64,000 bases of DNA from Stomorhina lunata (lineage: Eukaryota > Arthropoda > Insecta > Diptera > Rhiniidae): the NCBI GenBank assembly GCA_933228675.1, contig OW121741.1:17031271-17095270 (forward strand), written 5' to 3'. Under the pieces are notes generated by a model. The model saw only the letters and a program-made list of their open reading frames with translations. It was not told the origin of the DNA and searched no databases. Of this stretch, positions 1 to 13,892 are shown one piece after another (position 1 is the first letter of the stretch; the number at the start of each line of letters is the position of its first letter). Position numbers and translations under genes: made by a program.

Positions 1-59
1 GTATTGTAGTATTTATTAACAAATGTTTGCATGTTGTATTTGTTTTAAATGTTATATTC

Positions 60-1483
60 AAATTTGAGTTAAGGGAGCTAAGGGAGTTTCATAATTTTTT
101 TTTTTTCGAAATCACAGGCGTATTGTATTTTAGCTACTGTAAGTCATAAACATTTAATTATAGAGTGTTAAATATTATTAATAAATTAGCTGACAACCTT
201 TAAGAATATTAAAGCAAAAGTATATAAATTAATAGTTGCGACATTTCTTGGATATTGAATTAAATTAAAGGTTAGATTAGGAATGGCCATAGTAACGGTA
301 ATAAATACAATAGTAAAAGTAATTTTGGTAGCAAACGTTACCAGTAAGAGTGTTATATATGGACCTATTTCTATAAAATTTGATATACTCACCAATAGTT
401 TCACAAAACTTCTCTGTTCTAAATTTAGTTGTCATAGCTATTACAATTATATTTAATTTATCAGCATTATTCTGATTCTCGGGGCAGGGTTAAATGGGAG
501 CTCTAACTAAATATAAACCGATTTCGCCCATTTTCTGTACAAAACTTCTATAACATCGAAAATAGTTTTGTAAAATTTTGTCTCTCTAGCTCTTGTAGTT
601 AAGGAGCCATCGCGCTTTTATCTGACGGACAGGCGGACATAAACCGACTTTTCTTTTTGTATTTTTTGTGTTTCCGTAAGTTATTTATTTGGGAGCTATG
701 GTCAAATGGTGACCGATTGTGACAAATTTTGCACACTAGCTGGCATTGACATAGGACTTTCTTGTGCTAAATTTAGTGGTTATCTCTGTAATAGTTTTTG
801 ACTTATTGGAATTTAAGTGTATTTTAGGTGAAATTTATGCTGTTTGCGAATGTTTTTTGTATGGGAGCTATGACTAAATGTGAACCGATTTCAATAAAAT
901 TTTATATGCTACCTGGAGCTTCTATATACCAAATTTTATCATTATAGCTATCACAGTTTGGTATTTATTAGCAAATAAGCGATTAGCCTAGAGGAGGTTA
1001 TACGGGAGCTATGGTCAAATGTTAGCTGATTTTGTCGAATTTCAATACCAAAATTTTCTCAGAAATTAGGAATGTTTAAACTAAATTTCCGCGAGCTAGC
1101 TCCTTTCGTTTAGGCGTTATCGAGATTTCAACAGACAGACAGACGGACAGGCAGACGGACAAGCAGACGGACATCGTATTAGAATTTCATAAGGATTCAG
1201 AATATATATCGCTTTTGGTCTTTGTGCTAATATTAAGGAAATTACAAACGGAATGACAATCTCAATATACCCTCTATTCTTTTTGACGGTGGATATAATA
1301 AGCGGGTGTTATATATGTAAAAACATTAGTTAAACGGTGACCGATGGCCACGAAATTTATACACTGGCTGGTATTTATAGCTGTCATAGTTTATATTTAA
1401 TAGCTTTTAACTGGCGTTTGTGGCATTATCGTTTAAGCCCTACCCTTCAAATTGACAGACAGGCCGATATTTAGACAGACAGA
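60..1483 (+). mobile_element. (GACA)n-bearing dispersed element, copy A (with a second fragment at its end)
   Basis: Repeated modules of the form gggagctatggtcaaatg...accgatt occur at about 496, 692, 864 and 1003. A short gacagacggacagg tract follows (1131-1168), then a tail agaatttcataaggattcag ... acaaacggaatgacaatctc ... to about 1302. A second fragment with its own gacaga tract covers 1303-1483. The sequence near 380-540 is the reverse complement of 45180-45330 in copy D. Elements with GTCATTCCGTTTGTA and (GTCY)n/(GACA)n are common in Diptera (mini-me/DINE-1-like non-autonomous elements); the family assignment is inference. No coding capacity. Confidence 0.7.
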
Positions 1484-1487
1484 AAAA

Positions 1488-2780
1488 TATGTAATCAAAA
1501 TTTTCGTAAAATTTTCTTTTAAAAACGAAATTTTTAAAAATCTCCTTTAAAAACAAAAATTTTGAAAGTTTTCTTTTAAAAAACTAATTTTTTAAAAATT
1601 TCCTTTAAAAGCAAAAGTTTTAAAGAATTTCCTTTGAAAACGAAATTTCTTAAAAATTTTCTTTAAAAACTAAATTTTTCAAAAATTTCCTTTAAAAACG
1701 AAATTTTTTAAAAATTTCCTTTAAAAACGAAATTTTTTAAAAATTTCCTTTAAAAGCGAAATGTTTTAAAAATTTCCTTCAAAAAACGAAATTTTTGAAA
1801 AATTTCCTTTAAAACGAAGTTTTTAAAAAAGTTTCTTTAAAAGCGAAATTTTTTTAATAATTTCCTTTAAAAACTAAATTTTTCCGTTAAAAACGAAATT
1901 TTTGAAAAATTTCCTTTAAAAAAATAAATTTTTGAAAAATTTCCTTAAAAACGAAAATTTTTAAAAATTTCCTTTAAAACGAAATTTTTTTAAAAATTTT
2001 CTTTAAAAACAAATTTTTTTAAAAATTTCTTTTAAAAACAAATTTTTTCCTTTAAAACAAAATTTTTGAAAAATTTCCTTCAAAAAATAAGTTTTTGAAA
2101 AATTTCTGATAAAAATGAAATTTTTCAAAAATTTTTAAGTAAGAATTTTTTTCATGTCCTTAATTTTTGAAAAATTCCTTTAAAAGCGATTTTTTTTAAA
2201 TTTCCTTTAAAAACGAAATTTTTTCAAATTTCCTTTAAAAACGAAATTTTTTTAAAATTTCCCTTAAAAACGAAATATTTGAAAAATTTCCTTTAAAAAC
2301 GAAATTTTTTTTTAAATTTTCTTTAAAAACGAAATGTTTTTAAAAATTTCCTTTAAAAACGAAATTTTTTAAAAATTTTCTTTAAAAACGAAATTTTTAA
2401 AAATTTCCTTTAAAACGAAATTTTTTAAAAATTTTCTTTAAAAACAAAGTCTTTTTAAATTTTTGAAAAAATTTTCTTTAAAAAGAAATTTTTAAATTTT
2501 TTTTTTACAAAGAAATTTTTTAAAAATTTTCTTAGTGCAAAAATTTTCAAAAAATTTCCTTTAAAATCTAAATTCTTTAAATTTCCTTTAAAAATGAAAT
2601 TTGTAAAAAATTTTCTTATTAACAAAATTTAAAAAAAAATTAATTTAACAACGAAATTTTTAAAAAATTTTTTTAAAAACGAAATTTTTGAAAAATTTCC
2701 TCTAAAAAAACGAAATTTTTTAAAAATTTTTTAGAAAACAGAATTTGTTAACAAAATCTTTCGGAAACAAAATTTGTTTA
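1488..2780. repeat. ~29-bp AT-rich satellite (aaaaacgaaatttttt + aaaaatttccttt)
   Basis: About 44 degenerate units. Unit length wanders between 27 and 31 bp through indels in the A and T runs. The cgaaattt segment is shared with the aacgaaaatt linkers of the CTATAG arrays, but this array has no CTATAG. It starts directly after copy A of the (GACA)n element. Confidence 0.85.
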
Positions 2781-4620
2781 AACTGAAATATTTGAGTTCT
2801 TTTTTCCTCTATTTTTCATTTGTTTATTATATGGAACAGATAAATCAAAAGGATCGTTATAACTATTGAAATGTTTCCATTACAAATTCTTAATTTCATT
2901 TTTGTAGGAATAAAAAAACATGAAAATATTGTTCTAGTTTCATTATATTGTAGTAGTTTTTTCGATTTGTTTTCTGCCATTAAAAGTCAACATATCATTT
3001 CAGCAAATAAGTAAATAAAACATTAACAATTTGTTGATATTTAACAGCAACAACAACAACAAAAAATAAAATAGAAAATAAAATGTGGAAAAACAGAAAT
3101 AACTAAAAAATTATAAAATTGTATCAGTGACATAGAAAAGTTGAAACAAAAACAAATTTGACAGAACATGAGATTGTAAATATTTGCCATAAGTGCAACC
3201 AACAACATTTAGCAACTGTTGTTGTTGCTCTAACTAAGTGAGCACTTACACTATGACATGGAATATGTTGGAATATATGAGAAAATTGTATGATGTTATA
3301 ATAATAGTATGAGTGCATATTTGTTGAATTGTTCCACTAGTTGGTTGACCTTATATTAGGGGTATTCACATTGTCATTTTTAGCAAAATTTCACAACTTT
3401 ATCAATGTGTTAAGTTTTTATTGGCAACTCCAAATCTTTAAACTATCAAATAAGAAAATTTATTTTCTTTCCCATTTCATCATGAATACCCCTATTATAT
3501 GTCTACATTATAGAAATATACGAGAAAGACAAACGTATAACCCACAAACTGCAAGTAACTAAATAAATACTCTAATGTTTATTGGCAGTAAACTGTAAAT
3601 ATCTTAAACAACAGCAATAGTTACAAATTTGCAAAAACTAACAATTTGTGCATTAAAATGAAAATTTTGCAAATTATAGCAGCTGCATTAATTCACAAAA
3701 TTAATTTTATATTGAAACGAAGGAGTTTAATTGATATTTGGGTCGAGCAGGGGTCATGAAACTGTATGAAAGGATTTTTGAACTTAATTGAGGTCATGTT
3801 TTTTATAATTTATAAAATAAAACAATTAATATAAATTAACCTAAATTTCGAGGAAATTTTTTAATAATATAACTTTTTAGGTAAACTTTTGACTTTCAAA
3901 AACTTTTTAAAGGATACAGGGTGGCAGACCAATGTTGCTACAAAAAGAAAAATTCATCAAAGTTTAATAACTGGAATGAGATGGTACTCAAACTGAAAAG
4001 GCAGCTCTTGTCTAATGGAAGTTTCACAAAAATATACAAAATTTTTAATAAGTGCTTCAAATTTTCTATTTAGACAAAATCTGTCCCTATTTTTATCATA
4101 TGTTGCGTATACTTAATATTTACCTTTGACCATCATCATATGTTGCGTATGAGTAATATTTCATTCTTATGTATGAAAAATATTGCGTATGATTAATATT
4201 TAATTGCTATGTATAAAAAATTCACACTCACAACTTCATAAACATTGACAAATATTATCGCATATGTGAATACTTGTACCTGGTTAACCGCCATATTAAT
4301 TCTATTAATTAAATTACACGAGTAAAAGTATAAAATACATAATGGTTTGTGTCTGAAATATTGATTTTTAAAATTAAAAATAAATATTATTTTTATAATT
4401 ATATACTATCTGCTAGATAGGTATGGATTGCATATAATTTTTTTCTTTTTTACAATTTAATAAACTCATATTTGTCTGCACAAATGTAATATAAGTGCAT
4501 AAATGCAAATAAATATGAAAATTTCATATCATTTCAACGCCATTTGTCTGCTGTAAATAAAATTTGTTCAAAAAATCAATAACAATCACGTTTCTCATTA
4601 AATAAAATTTGAATACAAAT
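2780..4620. other. Non-repetitive AT-rich interval
   Basis: No gene found; three small frames here look like chance. It contains a (CAA)n tract near 3045 and three imperfect catatgttgcgtatg...taatattt repeats between 4095 and 4200. Otherwise nothing recognised. Confidence 0.6.
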
Positions 4621-4639
4621 AAAATTTTAAATACCTTAA

Positions 4640-7622
4640 ATTTTTATATTAAAACTTTTCTTTGGAAAATTTTTTATACAAAAATTTTTATATAAAAATT
4701 TTCTTTAGAAAATTTATATTTGAAAATTTTTCTATAGAAATTTTTATATTAAAAATTTTCTATAGAAATTTTTATATTAAAAATTTTCTATAGAAATTTT
4801 TAGTTATAAAATTTTCTATAGAAATATTTATGTAAAAAAAAAAAAAATTCTATATTTTTATATCAAAAATTTTCTATAGAAATTTTTATATCAAAAGTTT
4901 TCTGTAAAAAATTTTTGTAAGAAAAATTTTCTATAGACATTTTTATATCAAAAATTTTCTATTGAAATTTTTATATCAAAAATTTTTTATAGAAACTTTT
5001 ATATTAAAAATTTTCTACAGAAATTTTTATATAAAAAATTTTTATATGAAAAATTTAATATAAAAATTTTCTTTAGAAAATTTATATATGAAAAATTTTC
5101 TATAGAAATTTTTATATTAAAAATTTTCTATAGAAATTTTTATATTAAAAATTTTCTATAGAAATTTTTATGTAAAAAAAAAATTCTATATTTTTATATC
5201 AAAAATTTTCTATAGAAATTTTTATATCAAATGTTTTCTGTAAAAAATTTTTGTAAGAAAAATTTTCTATAGACATTTTTATAAGAATATTTTTTTTACA
5301 AAAATTTCTATATAAACAATTTTCTATAGAAATTTTTATATCAAAAATTTTCTATTGAAATTTTTATATCAAAAATTTTTTTTAGAAATTTGTATATCCA
5401 AAATTGTTTATAGAAACTTTTATAATAAAAATTTTCTACAGAAATTTTTATATAAAAAATTTTTTATAAAAATTATATTAAAATTTTTCTATTGATATTT
5501 TTATATTAGAAATTTTTAATAGAAATTTTTATATAGAAATATTTTTATTATATTTTTTTTATATTTTTATTGTTATATTGTTATATAATTTTTCTACAGA
5601 AATTTTTATATAAAAAGTTTTCTAAAGAAATTTTTATACGAAAAATTTTCTTTAAAAACTTTTATAGTAACAGTTTTCTATAGAAATTTTTATATAAAAA
5701 AATTTCTATAGAAATTTTTATATAGAAGTATTTTCTATAAAAATTTTTATATGACAATTTTTTTATTAAAAGTATATTAAAACTTTTCTATAGAAATTTT
5801 TATATGGGAAATTTTCAATAGAAATTTTTATATGTAAAATTTTCAATAGAAATTTTTATATCGAAAGATTTCTGCAAAAGAAAATGTTGTAAAGAAATTT
5901 TTTATAAAAATTTTTATAAGAAAAATTTTCTATACAAATTTCAATATCAACAATTTTAAATAGAAATTTTTATATCAAAAATTTTCTATTGAAATTTTTA
6001 TATAAAAAATTTTTTATGGAAATTTTTATATCAAAAATTTTGAATAGAAATTTTTATATTTAAAATTTTTTATAGAATTTTTTATATAAAAAAATTAAAA
6101 AAAAAATTTTGTATAAAAATTTGTATATGAGAAATTTTCTGTAGAAAATTTGATAGGAATAATTTTCTATACAAATTTTTATATGAAAAATTTTCCAAAA
6201 AAAATTGTTTATGAAAAATTTTCTAAAGAAATATTTATAAGAAAAATTTTATATAAAAAATTGTCTATTAACATTTTTATATTAAACATTGTCTGTAGAA
6301 ATTCTTATAAAAAAAATTTTCTTTAAAAATTTTTTTATGAAAAATTTTCTATAGAAATTTTTGTATGAAAAATTTTCTTTTGCAATTTTTTTATGAACAA
6401 TTTTCTGAATAAATTTTTATATAAAAATGTTTTCTATATAAATTTTTGTATGAAAAACTTTCTATGAAAATTTTAATATAAAAAATTTTCTATAGAAATT
6501 TTTATATCAAAAACTTCTACAGAAATTTTTTATGAAAAATTTTCCAAAAAACATTTTATATGAAAAATTTTCTAAAGAAATTTTTGTAAGAAAAATTTTC
6601 TAAAAAAAATTTTATATAAAAAATTTGTATATTAAATATTTCCTGTAGAAATTCTTATACAAAAAATTTTCTATAAAATTTTTTTTATGAATAATTTTCT
6701 ATTGAAATTTTTGTATGAACAATTTTCTATAAAAATTTTTATGTGAAAAATTTTCTTTTGCAATTTTTTTATGTAAAATTTTCTAAAGAAATTTTTATAT
6801 TAAAAAGTTTTCTGTAGAAATTTTTATACGAAAAATTTTCTATGAAAAAATTTTCTATAGAAATTTTTATATCAAAAATTTTCTATAGAAATTTTTGCAT
6901 TAAAATTTTTATATTGAAAATTTTCTAAAGAAATTTTTATATTAAAAATTTTTTATAAAAGTTTTTATATTAAAAATTTTCTATAAAAATTCTTGTATAA
7001 AAAATTTTTTATAGAAATTTTTATATGAACAATTTTAGTATGAAAAATTTTCTATACAAATTTTAGTATGAAAAATTTTCTATGAAAATTTTTGTATGAA
7101 AAATTTTCTATGAAAATTTTTGTATGAAAAATTTTCTGTAAAAATTTTTATATAAAAAATTTTCTATAGAATTTTTTATATAAAAAAATTTCTATAGAAA
7201 TTTTTATATCAAAAATTTTTATAGAAATTATTATGTGAAAAATTTTTTACAGAATTTTTTATATGAAAAATTTTCGATAGAAATTTTTATCTAAAAAATT
7301 TTATACAAAAATAGGAATTTTTTATAAAAATTTTTATATCAAAAATATTTTGTAAAAAAAAATTTTCTGTAGAAATTTTTATACCAAAGATTTTCTATGG
7401 AAATTTTTATTTAAAAAATTTTCTAAAGAAAATTTTACACAAAAATTTTTCTATGAAAAATTTTCTATAGAAATTTTTATATAAATATTTTCTATAGAAA
7501 TTCTTATATAAAAAATTTTCTATAAAAATTTTCATATGAAAAATTTTCTATGAAAATTTGCATATGAAACATTTTCTTTAGAAATTTTCATATGAAAAAT
7601 TTTCTATAAATATTTTTATATT
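4640..7622. repeat. ~28-bp CTATAG satellite (tttctatagaaa + tttttatatcaaaaat)
   Basis: About 100 degenerate units of roughly 28 bp sharing the palindrome TTTCTATAGAAA. A higher-order repeat is visible: the block at about 4690-4945 recurs about 336 bp later (5050-5285), including the unusual ctatagacattttta unit at 4931 and 5267. Confidence 0.93.
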
Positions 7623-9190
7623 TTATTCAAACAAAAATGTGGCTTATCCTTTCCTGTCCAATGTTCATAACGAACTGATTTTAGTTGCGGAAACTCGGCA
7701 AATATGATTGTTTTTGTTTCTAAAACCAAAAAAAAAAAAAATATAGTGATGAGAGTAAAAAATTTTGCTCTCTTTCAAAGAAAATACTTCAATGAGTCGG
7801 GTAGGTTTTGATTTTCTTTATATTGCCATGAAAATACCTTTACAATTGCAAAAAGAAAGGCTTTTGGTGACAGTGAGTGTTAAGGGGGTTTGTAGCAAAC
7901 ACTTACACATTCATACATATGTGAGAATTTGCACGAATAAGACAACTGTGATTTTCCATATTTTTTCCGGCCTTAAGTTTGTATTGTAAAATTTTCTTTG
8001 TTATATTTCTTTTGTTACAAAAAAATAATAAGTTTTCTTTTTGTTCAAATAAATAAAGGGGAAGTGGTGAGTTTAAGGTGGGTTTTGAATGAGAACAATT
8101 ATGTGATTTAGGGGAGTGTATTGAGGTGAGTTTGGTGTAGAAAAAAGGAGAAGTAGTTGATATAAATGAGAAATGAGGTGAATATAAAATATAAATTTTG
8201 TTGCATATTTTTGAGTGCTAAAAAAATTTAATTTTAAAAAATAAATATTTGAAAAAATCGAAAAAATTTTATTTATTCTAAAGAGTTTTTTAATAAAGTA
8301 ATATTTTTTAGTAAGCCATTTCTGTCTTTAACAAATTTAAGTTCTATCTGCACGATGACCTTGAGCTCGCACGCAATTTCCAATACCTGTAGAGTTTTTC
8401 TGGCTCATCAGCAAATTTATATACATGATTGCAATGCGTGTAAACCTTAAGACTCCTATGGCGTAGTTTATGATATCAATTAGAGAGAAAAGACGCAAAG
8501 GTCCCAAGGAAGCCTCATGTTGTCATGACTAACTACATATCTGCAGAAAAAAAATATAAAATATTTTTATATTTACATTTCGATTAATACAGATTTTATT
8601 TTTATCAACAAACTTTTCACATCCTGTTGCATTTCCAACCACAATATTGGAATTTATAATATCTATTTAGTGTACTCAATCCCATAACTATTGAAATTTG
8701 TGTTAATTATTTATGTTTATAAACTTTTATCCATTCAAATCTGTCTGCACTTTCTGCTTGATTTAATGCTTATCTACCATCTAACATGACCATTCCAATA
8801 TAAAATTTCATTTAAATATTCAGAAATTGCAAAACAATGTTGATACATATCATCAATACTTTTTTTCTGGATGCAAGAATATCTAACATATACTTGTATA
8901 CATGTTTGTATGTGCGTATCTACTGCTTACTCGGTTAGATAAAATTCCTTTAGGCAAGGTTAGACACCAAACATGTCTGCATGGATTTGGGCATCCAGGA
9001 GCTTGTATGGTAAGTATTAACATTAACCCAGAGTGAATGTATGGGTAAGTGTCTAGTCGACTAGAAGTCATGAATAAATAAAACTAAAACTAGTATTAGA
9101 TGAAAAATAAAAGATTTTTTTTGGAAAAAATGGCAGAGGCGTAGAAATGGAGAAGGGTAACAAAAACGTTTCAATAAGGCAAAGAGATAA
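7623..9190. other. Non-repetitive interval
   Basis: No gene, RNA or element recognised. It has ordinary AT-rich composition with stretches of higher complexity near 8330-8530 and 8880-9070. A chance CTGATGA on the minus strand near 8405 lacks hammerhead helices. Confidence 0.6.
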
Positions 9191-9194
9191 AGTC

Positions 9195-11922
9195 TATACT
9201 GACTATAAGCGAATATAGTATTTACTGACGTTAGTGACTACAGTCGTTAGTTGACTATAGTCGTTACTGACTATAGTCGTTACTGACTATAGTCGTTACT
9301 GACTATAGTCGTTACTGACTAAGTCGTTACTGACTATAGTCGTTACTGACTATATTCGTTATTGACTATAGTCGTTACTGACTATAGTCGTTACTGACTA
9401 TAGTTGTTACTGGCTATAGTCGTTACTGACTATATTCGTTATTGACTATAGTTGTTACTGACTATAGTCGTTACTGACTATAGCCGTTACTGACTATAGT
9501 CGTTACTGACTATAGTCGTTACTGACTATAGCCGTTACTGACTATAGTCGTTACTGACTATAGTCGTTACTGACTATAGTCGTTACTGACTATAGTCGTT
9601 ACTGACTATAGTCGTTACTGACTATAGTCGTTACTGACTATAGTCGTTACTGACTATAGTCGTTACTGACTATAGTCGTTACTGACTATAGTCGTTACTG
9701 ACTATAGTCGTTACTGACTGTAGTCGTTACTGACTATAGTCGTTACTGACTATAGTCGTTACTGACTATAGTCGTTACTGACTATAGTCGTTACTGACTA
9801 TAGTCGTTACAGACTATAATCGTTACTGACTATAGTCGTTACTGACTATAGTCGTTACTGACTATAGTCGTTACTGACTATAGTCGTTACTGACTATAGT
9901 CGTTACTGACTATAGTCGTTACTGACTATAGTCGTTACTGACTATAGTCGTTACTGACTATAGTCGTTACTGACTATAGTCGTTACTGACTATAGTCGTT
10001 ACTGACTATGGTCGTTACTGACTATAGTCGTTACTGACTAAAGTCGTTACTGACTATAGTCGTTACTGAATATAGTCGTTACTGACTATAGTCGTTACTG
10101 ACTATAGTCGTTACTGACTATAGTCGTTACTGACTATAGTCCTTACTGACTATAGTCGTTACTGACTATAGTCGTTACTGACTATAGTCGTTACTGACTA
10201 TAGTCGTTACTGACTATAGTCGTTACTGACTATAGTCGTTACTGACTATAGTCGTTACTGACTATAGTCGTTACTGACTATAGTCGTTACTGACTATAGT
10301 CGTTACTGACTATAGTCGTTACTGACTATAGTCGTTACTGACTATAGTCGTTACTGACTATAGTCGTTACTGACTATAGTCGTTACTGACTATAGTCGTT
10401 ACTGACTATAGTCGTTACTGACTATAGTCGTTAATGACTAAAGTCGTTACAGACTACAGTCATTAATAACTATAGTCATTACTGACTATATTCTTTACTG
10501 ACTATAGCCGTTACTGACTATAGACGTTACTGACTATAGTTATTACTGACTATAGTCGTTACTGACTATAGTCGTCACTGACTACAGTCGTTATTGACTA
10601 TAGTCGTTACTGACTATAGTCGTTACTGACTATAGTCATTACTGACTATAGTCGCTACTGACTATAGTCGTTACTGACTATAGTCGTTCCTGACTACAGT
10701 CGTTATTCACAATTGTCGTTACTGACTATAGTCTTTACTGACTATTGTCTTTATTGACTATAGTCTTTACTGACTATAGTCTTTACTGACTATAGTCGTT
10801 ACAGACTATAGTCGTTACTGACTATAGTCGTTACTGACTATAGTCGTTACTGACTATAGTCGTTACTGACTATAGTCGTTACTGACTATAGTCGTTACTG
10901 ACTATAGTCGTTACTGACTATAGTCGTTACTGACTATAGTCGTTACTGACTATAGTCGTTACTGACTATAGTCGTTACTGACTATAGTCGTTACTGACTA
11001 TAGTCGTTACTGACTATAGTCATTACTGGCTATAGTCATTACTGACTATAGTCGTTACTGACTATAGTCGTTACTGACTATAGTCTTTACTGACTATTGT
11101 CGTTCCTGACTACAGTCGTTATTCACAATTGTCGTTACTGACAATTGTCTTTACTGACTATTGTCTTTATTGACTATAGTCTTTACTGACTATAGTCTTT
11201 ACTGACTATAGTCGTTACTGACTATAGTCGTTACTGACTATAGTCGTTACTGACTGTAGTCGTTACTGACTATAGTCTTTACTGACTATAGTCGTTACTG
11301 ACTATAGTCGTTACTGACTATAGTCGTTATTGACTATAGTCGTTAATGACTATAGTCGTTACTGACTATAGTCTTTACTGACTATAGTCGTTACTGACTA
11401 TAGTCGTTACTGACTACAGCCATTATTGACTATAGTCGTTACTGACTATATTCGTTACTGACTATAGCCGTTACTGACTATAGACTTTACTGACTATAGT
11501 CGTTACTGACTATAGTCGTTACTGACTACAGTCGTTACTGACTATAGTCGTTACTAACTATAGTCGTTACTGACTTTAGTCGTTATTGACAATATTCGTT
11601 ACTGACTGTAGTCATTACTGACTATAATTGTTACTGACTATAGTTGTTACTGACTATAGTTGTTACTGACTATAGTCGTTACTGACTACAGTCGTTACTG
11701 ACTATAGTCGTTACTAACTATAGTCGTTACTGACTTTAGTCGTTATTGACTATATTCGTTACTGACTGTAGTCATTATTGACTATAATTGTTACTGACTA
11801 TAGTTGTTACTGACTATAGTCGTTACTGACTATAGTAGTTACTGTTTACAGTCGTAACTGACTATATTCTTTATTGGCTATAGTAGTTACTGACTGTAAT
11901 CGTTACTGACTATAGTCGTTAC
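9195..11922. repeat. 16-bp satellite actgactatagtcgtt, about 170 copies
   Basis: Units contain the 10-bp palindrome GACTATAGTC. The centre (about 9545-10430) is nearly invariant; the edges are degenerate. Higher-order duplications are multiples of 16: variant runs beginning cctgactacagtcgttattc recur at 10689 and 11105 (416 bp = 26 units), and another block recurs at 11521 and 11681 (160 bp = 10 units). Unequal exchange is the likely cause. Confidence 0.97.
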
Positions 11923-12790
11923 TTTTATTAAATTACTAATTTTTGGCTTAAATATTTAAATTTAAATCCCATTTGCTCAATTTGTTACTTGATTACTCCA
12001 CTTTTGTTTATTAGTATTTCATGCAATGTTTTTTTTTTCAATCATAATCCCTAAGATTTGTGTATTTGAGAGTTACTCAGTTCATTTTTAAAAACTCATA
12101 CATATTGAAGTTTCGGTTTAAATAAGTAAATTTGTTAAACAAATTTACATTTATCATCAACTGCACAGGATATTATAGATATAAGCTTTATGTTTGTATT
12201 TATTTGATTTTAGACAAACGTTAAATGTAAACTTTACTTGTAAGCAACTCTAAAGTAAATGCCATATGCAAACACAAACTAATGCATACAAGGATAACAC
12301 ACATAAACATTAAAGAACTTTTTTTTCAACATTTACTCAGGTTACCTTTTAGTTGACTATCTATGGATTTATCATCATCATATACAAATTCGGTTGTGGT
12401 TTATATGTCTGGCCACATTTGCATGTGTGTGTGTATTGAATGCTTGTTAGTGTATTTAGGTTTTGAGGTGTATGTGTGTGTGAATTGGAAACTCTAGTTT
12501 GATTTGAGTTTATATTTTCATAAGGATATGGCTTAATATAGTTGTTGTCTGTGTTATTTGAGTATTAGTTGTTTTGATATATTGACTTTTAAAATTTACT
12601 GTGTATTTTTTTGTTGTTTAATTACATGAGAGAATCTTTTAAATCTTTAGCAGTAAATAAGTCGGATTGGTTTGTATTTTAGAGTTAGAGATTTTGTGGA
12701 AATTTAATAATAACTAAAAGATTTCAAGGTTTTTGAAGACTAGTTTACTAACGGAATGATAAGTTGTGATTAAAACCAAAAAATTGACAA
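11923..12790. other. Non-repetitive interval
   Basis: No gene recognised. A short (TG)n tract lies near 12425-12480. Nothing else stands out. Confidence 0.6.
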
Positions 12791-12799
12791 TTAAAGGGA

Positions 12800-13109
12800 C
12801 TTAGCACGTAGCCGAGACAGACAGGAGACAAAACAAATTATAGTCAAGACTTTTTATAGTTGAGACATATTTTAATCGTTATAACAAAAAGTCGAGCCAC
12901 AGCAAAGTAGAGACATATTTAGTAAAGGGATGAGACTGATTGACTGTAATCGCAACATACTTTTATCAAGATAAATTATACACAAGTCGTGAATGAATGT
13001 ATTCCGAGACATCATAATTGAGACAGATACAGTCAAGACAAGCTGTGGTCGAAAGTCAAAATAGAGCAAAGTCGAGTCAGACTATAGTCGGAACACACTA
13101 TAATCAAAT
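12800..13109. repeat. Degenerate gagaca/tatagtc repeat, left block
   Basis: Repeated but heavily diverged strings such as gagacatatttta, tagtcaagac and ctatagtcgg. It appears to be the same family as 13893-14905, split by the 31-bp array. Confidence 0.6.
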
Positions 13110-13892
13110 CTACATTAGTAGGTTTTTCTATAGAAAAAGTGTACGTTAGTAGGTTTTTCTATAGAAAAAGTGTACGTTAGTAGGTTTTTCTATAGAAAAA
13201 GTCTACGTTAGTAGGTTTTTCTATAGAAAAAGTCTACGTTAGTAGGTTTTTCTATAGAAAAAGTCTACGTTAGTAGGTTTTTCTATAGAAAAAGTCTACG
13301 TTAGTAGGTTTTTCTATAGAAAAAGTCTACGTTAGTAGGTTTTTCTATAGAAAAAGTCTACGTTAGTAGGTTTTTCTATAGAAAAAGTCTACGTTAGTAG
13401 GTTTTTCTATAGAAAAAGTCTACGTTAGTAGGTTTTTCTATAGAAAAAGTCTACGTTAGTAGGTTTTTCTATAGAAAAAGTCTACGTTAGTAGGTTTTTC
13501 TATAGAAAAAGTCTACGTTAGTAGGTTTTTCCATAGAAAAAGTCTACGTTAGTAGGTTTTTCTATAGAAAAAGTCTACGTTAGTAGATTTTTCTATAGAA
13601 AAGGTCTTACGTTAGTAGGTTTTTCTATAGAAAAAGTCTACGTTAGTAGGTTTTTCTATAGAAAAAGTCTACGTTTGTAGGTTTTTCTATAGAAAAAGTC
13701 TACGTTAGTAGGTTTTTATATAGAAAAAGTCTACGTTAATAGGTTTTTCTATAGAAAAATTCTACGTTAGTAGGTTTTTCTATAGAAAAAGTCTACGTTA
13801 GTAGGTTTTTCTATAGAAAAAGTCTACGTTAGTAGGTTTTTCTATAGAAAAAGTCTACGTTAGTAGGTTTTTCTATAGAAAAAGTCTACGTA
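13110..13892. repeat. 31-bp CTATAG satellite, about 25 near-identical units
   Basis: Unit: gtctacgttagtagg (15 bp) plus tttttctatagaaaaa (16 bp). Only a handful of substitutions occur across 780 bp, such as gtgtacg in the first units and ccatag near 13531. The linker differs from all other CTATAG arrays in the window. It is not a CRISPR: every 31-bp period is the same sequence, with no variable spacers. Confidence 0.97.

Noticed and set aside
8395..8420. Minus-strand CTGATGA followed by GAAA
   Set aside because: There is no room for stem II, and the flanks do not pair as stem I; not a hammerhead.
13110..13892. CRISPR-like array with a 31-bp period
   Set aside because: There are no variable spacers; the whole period is constant, and the sequence is from an animal nuclear genome.
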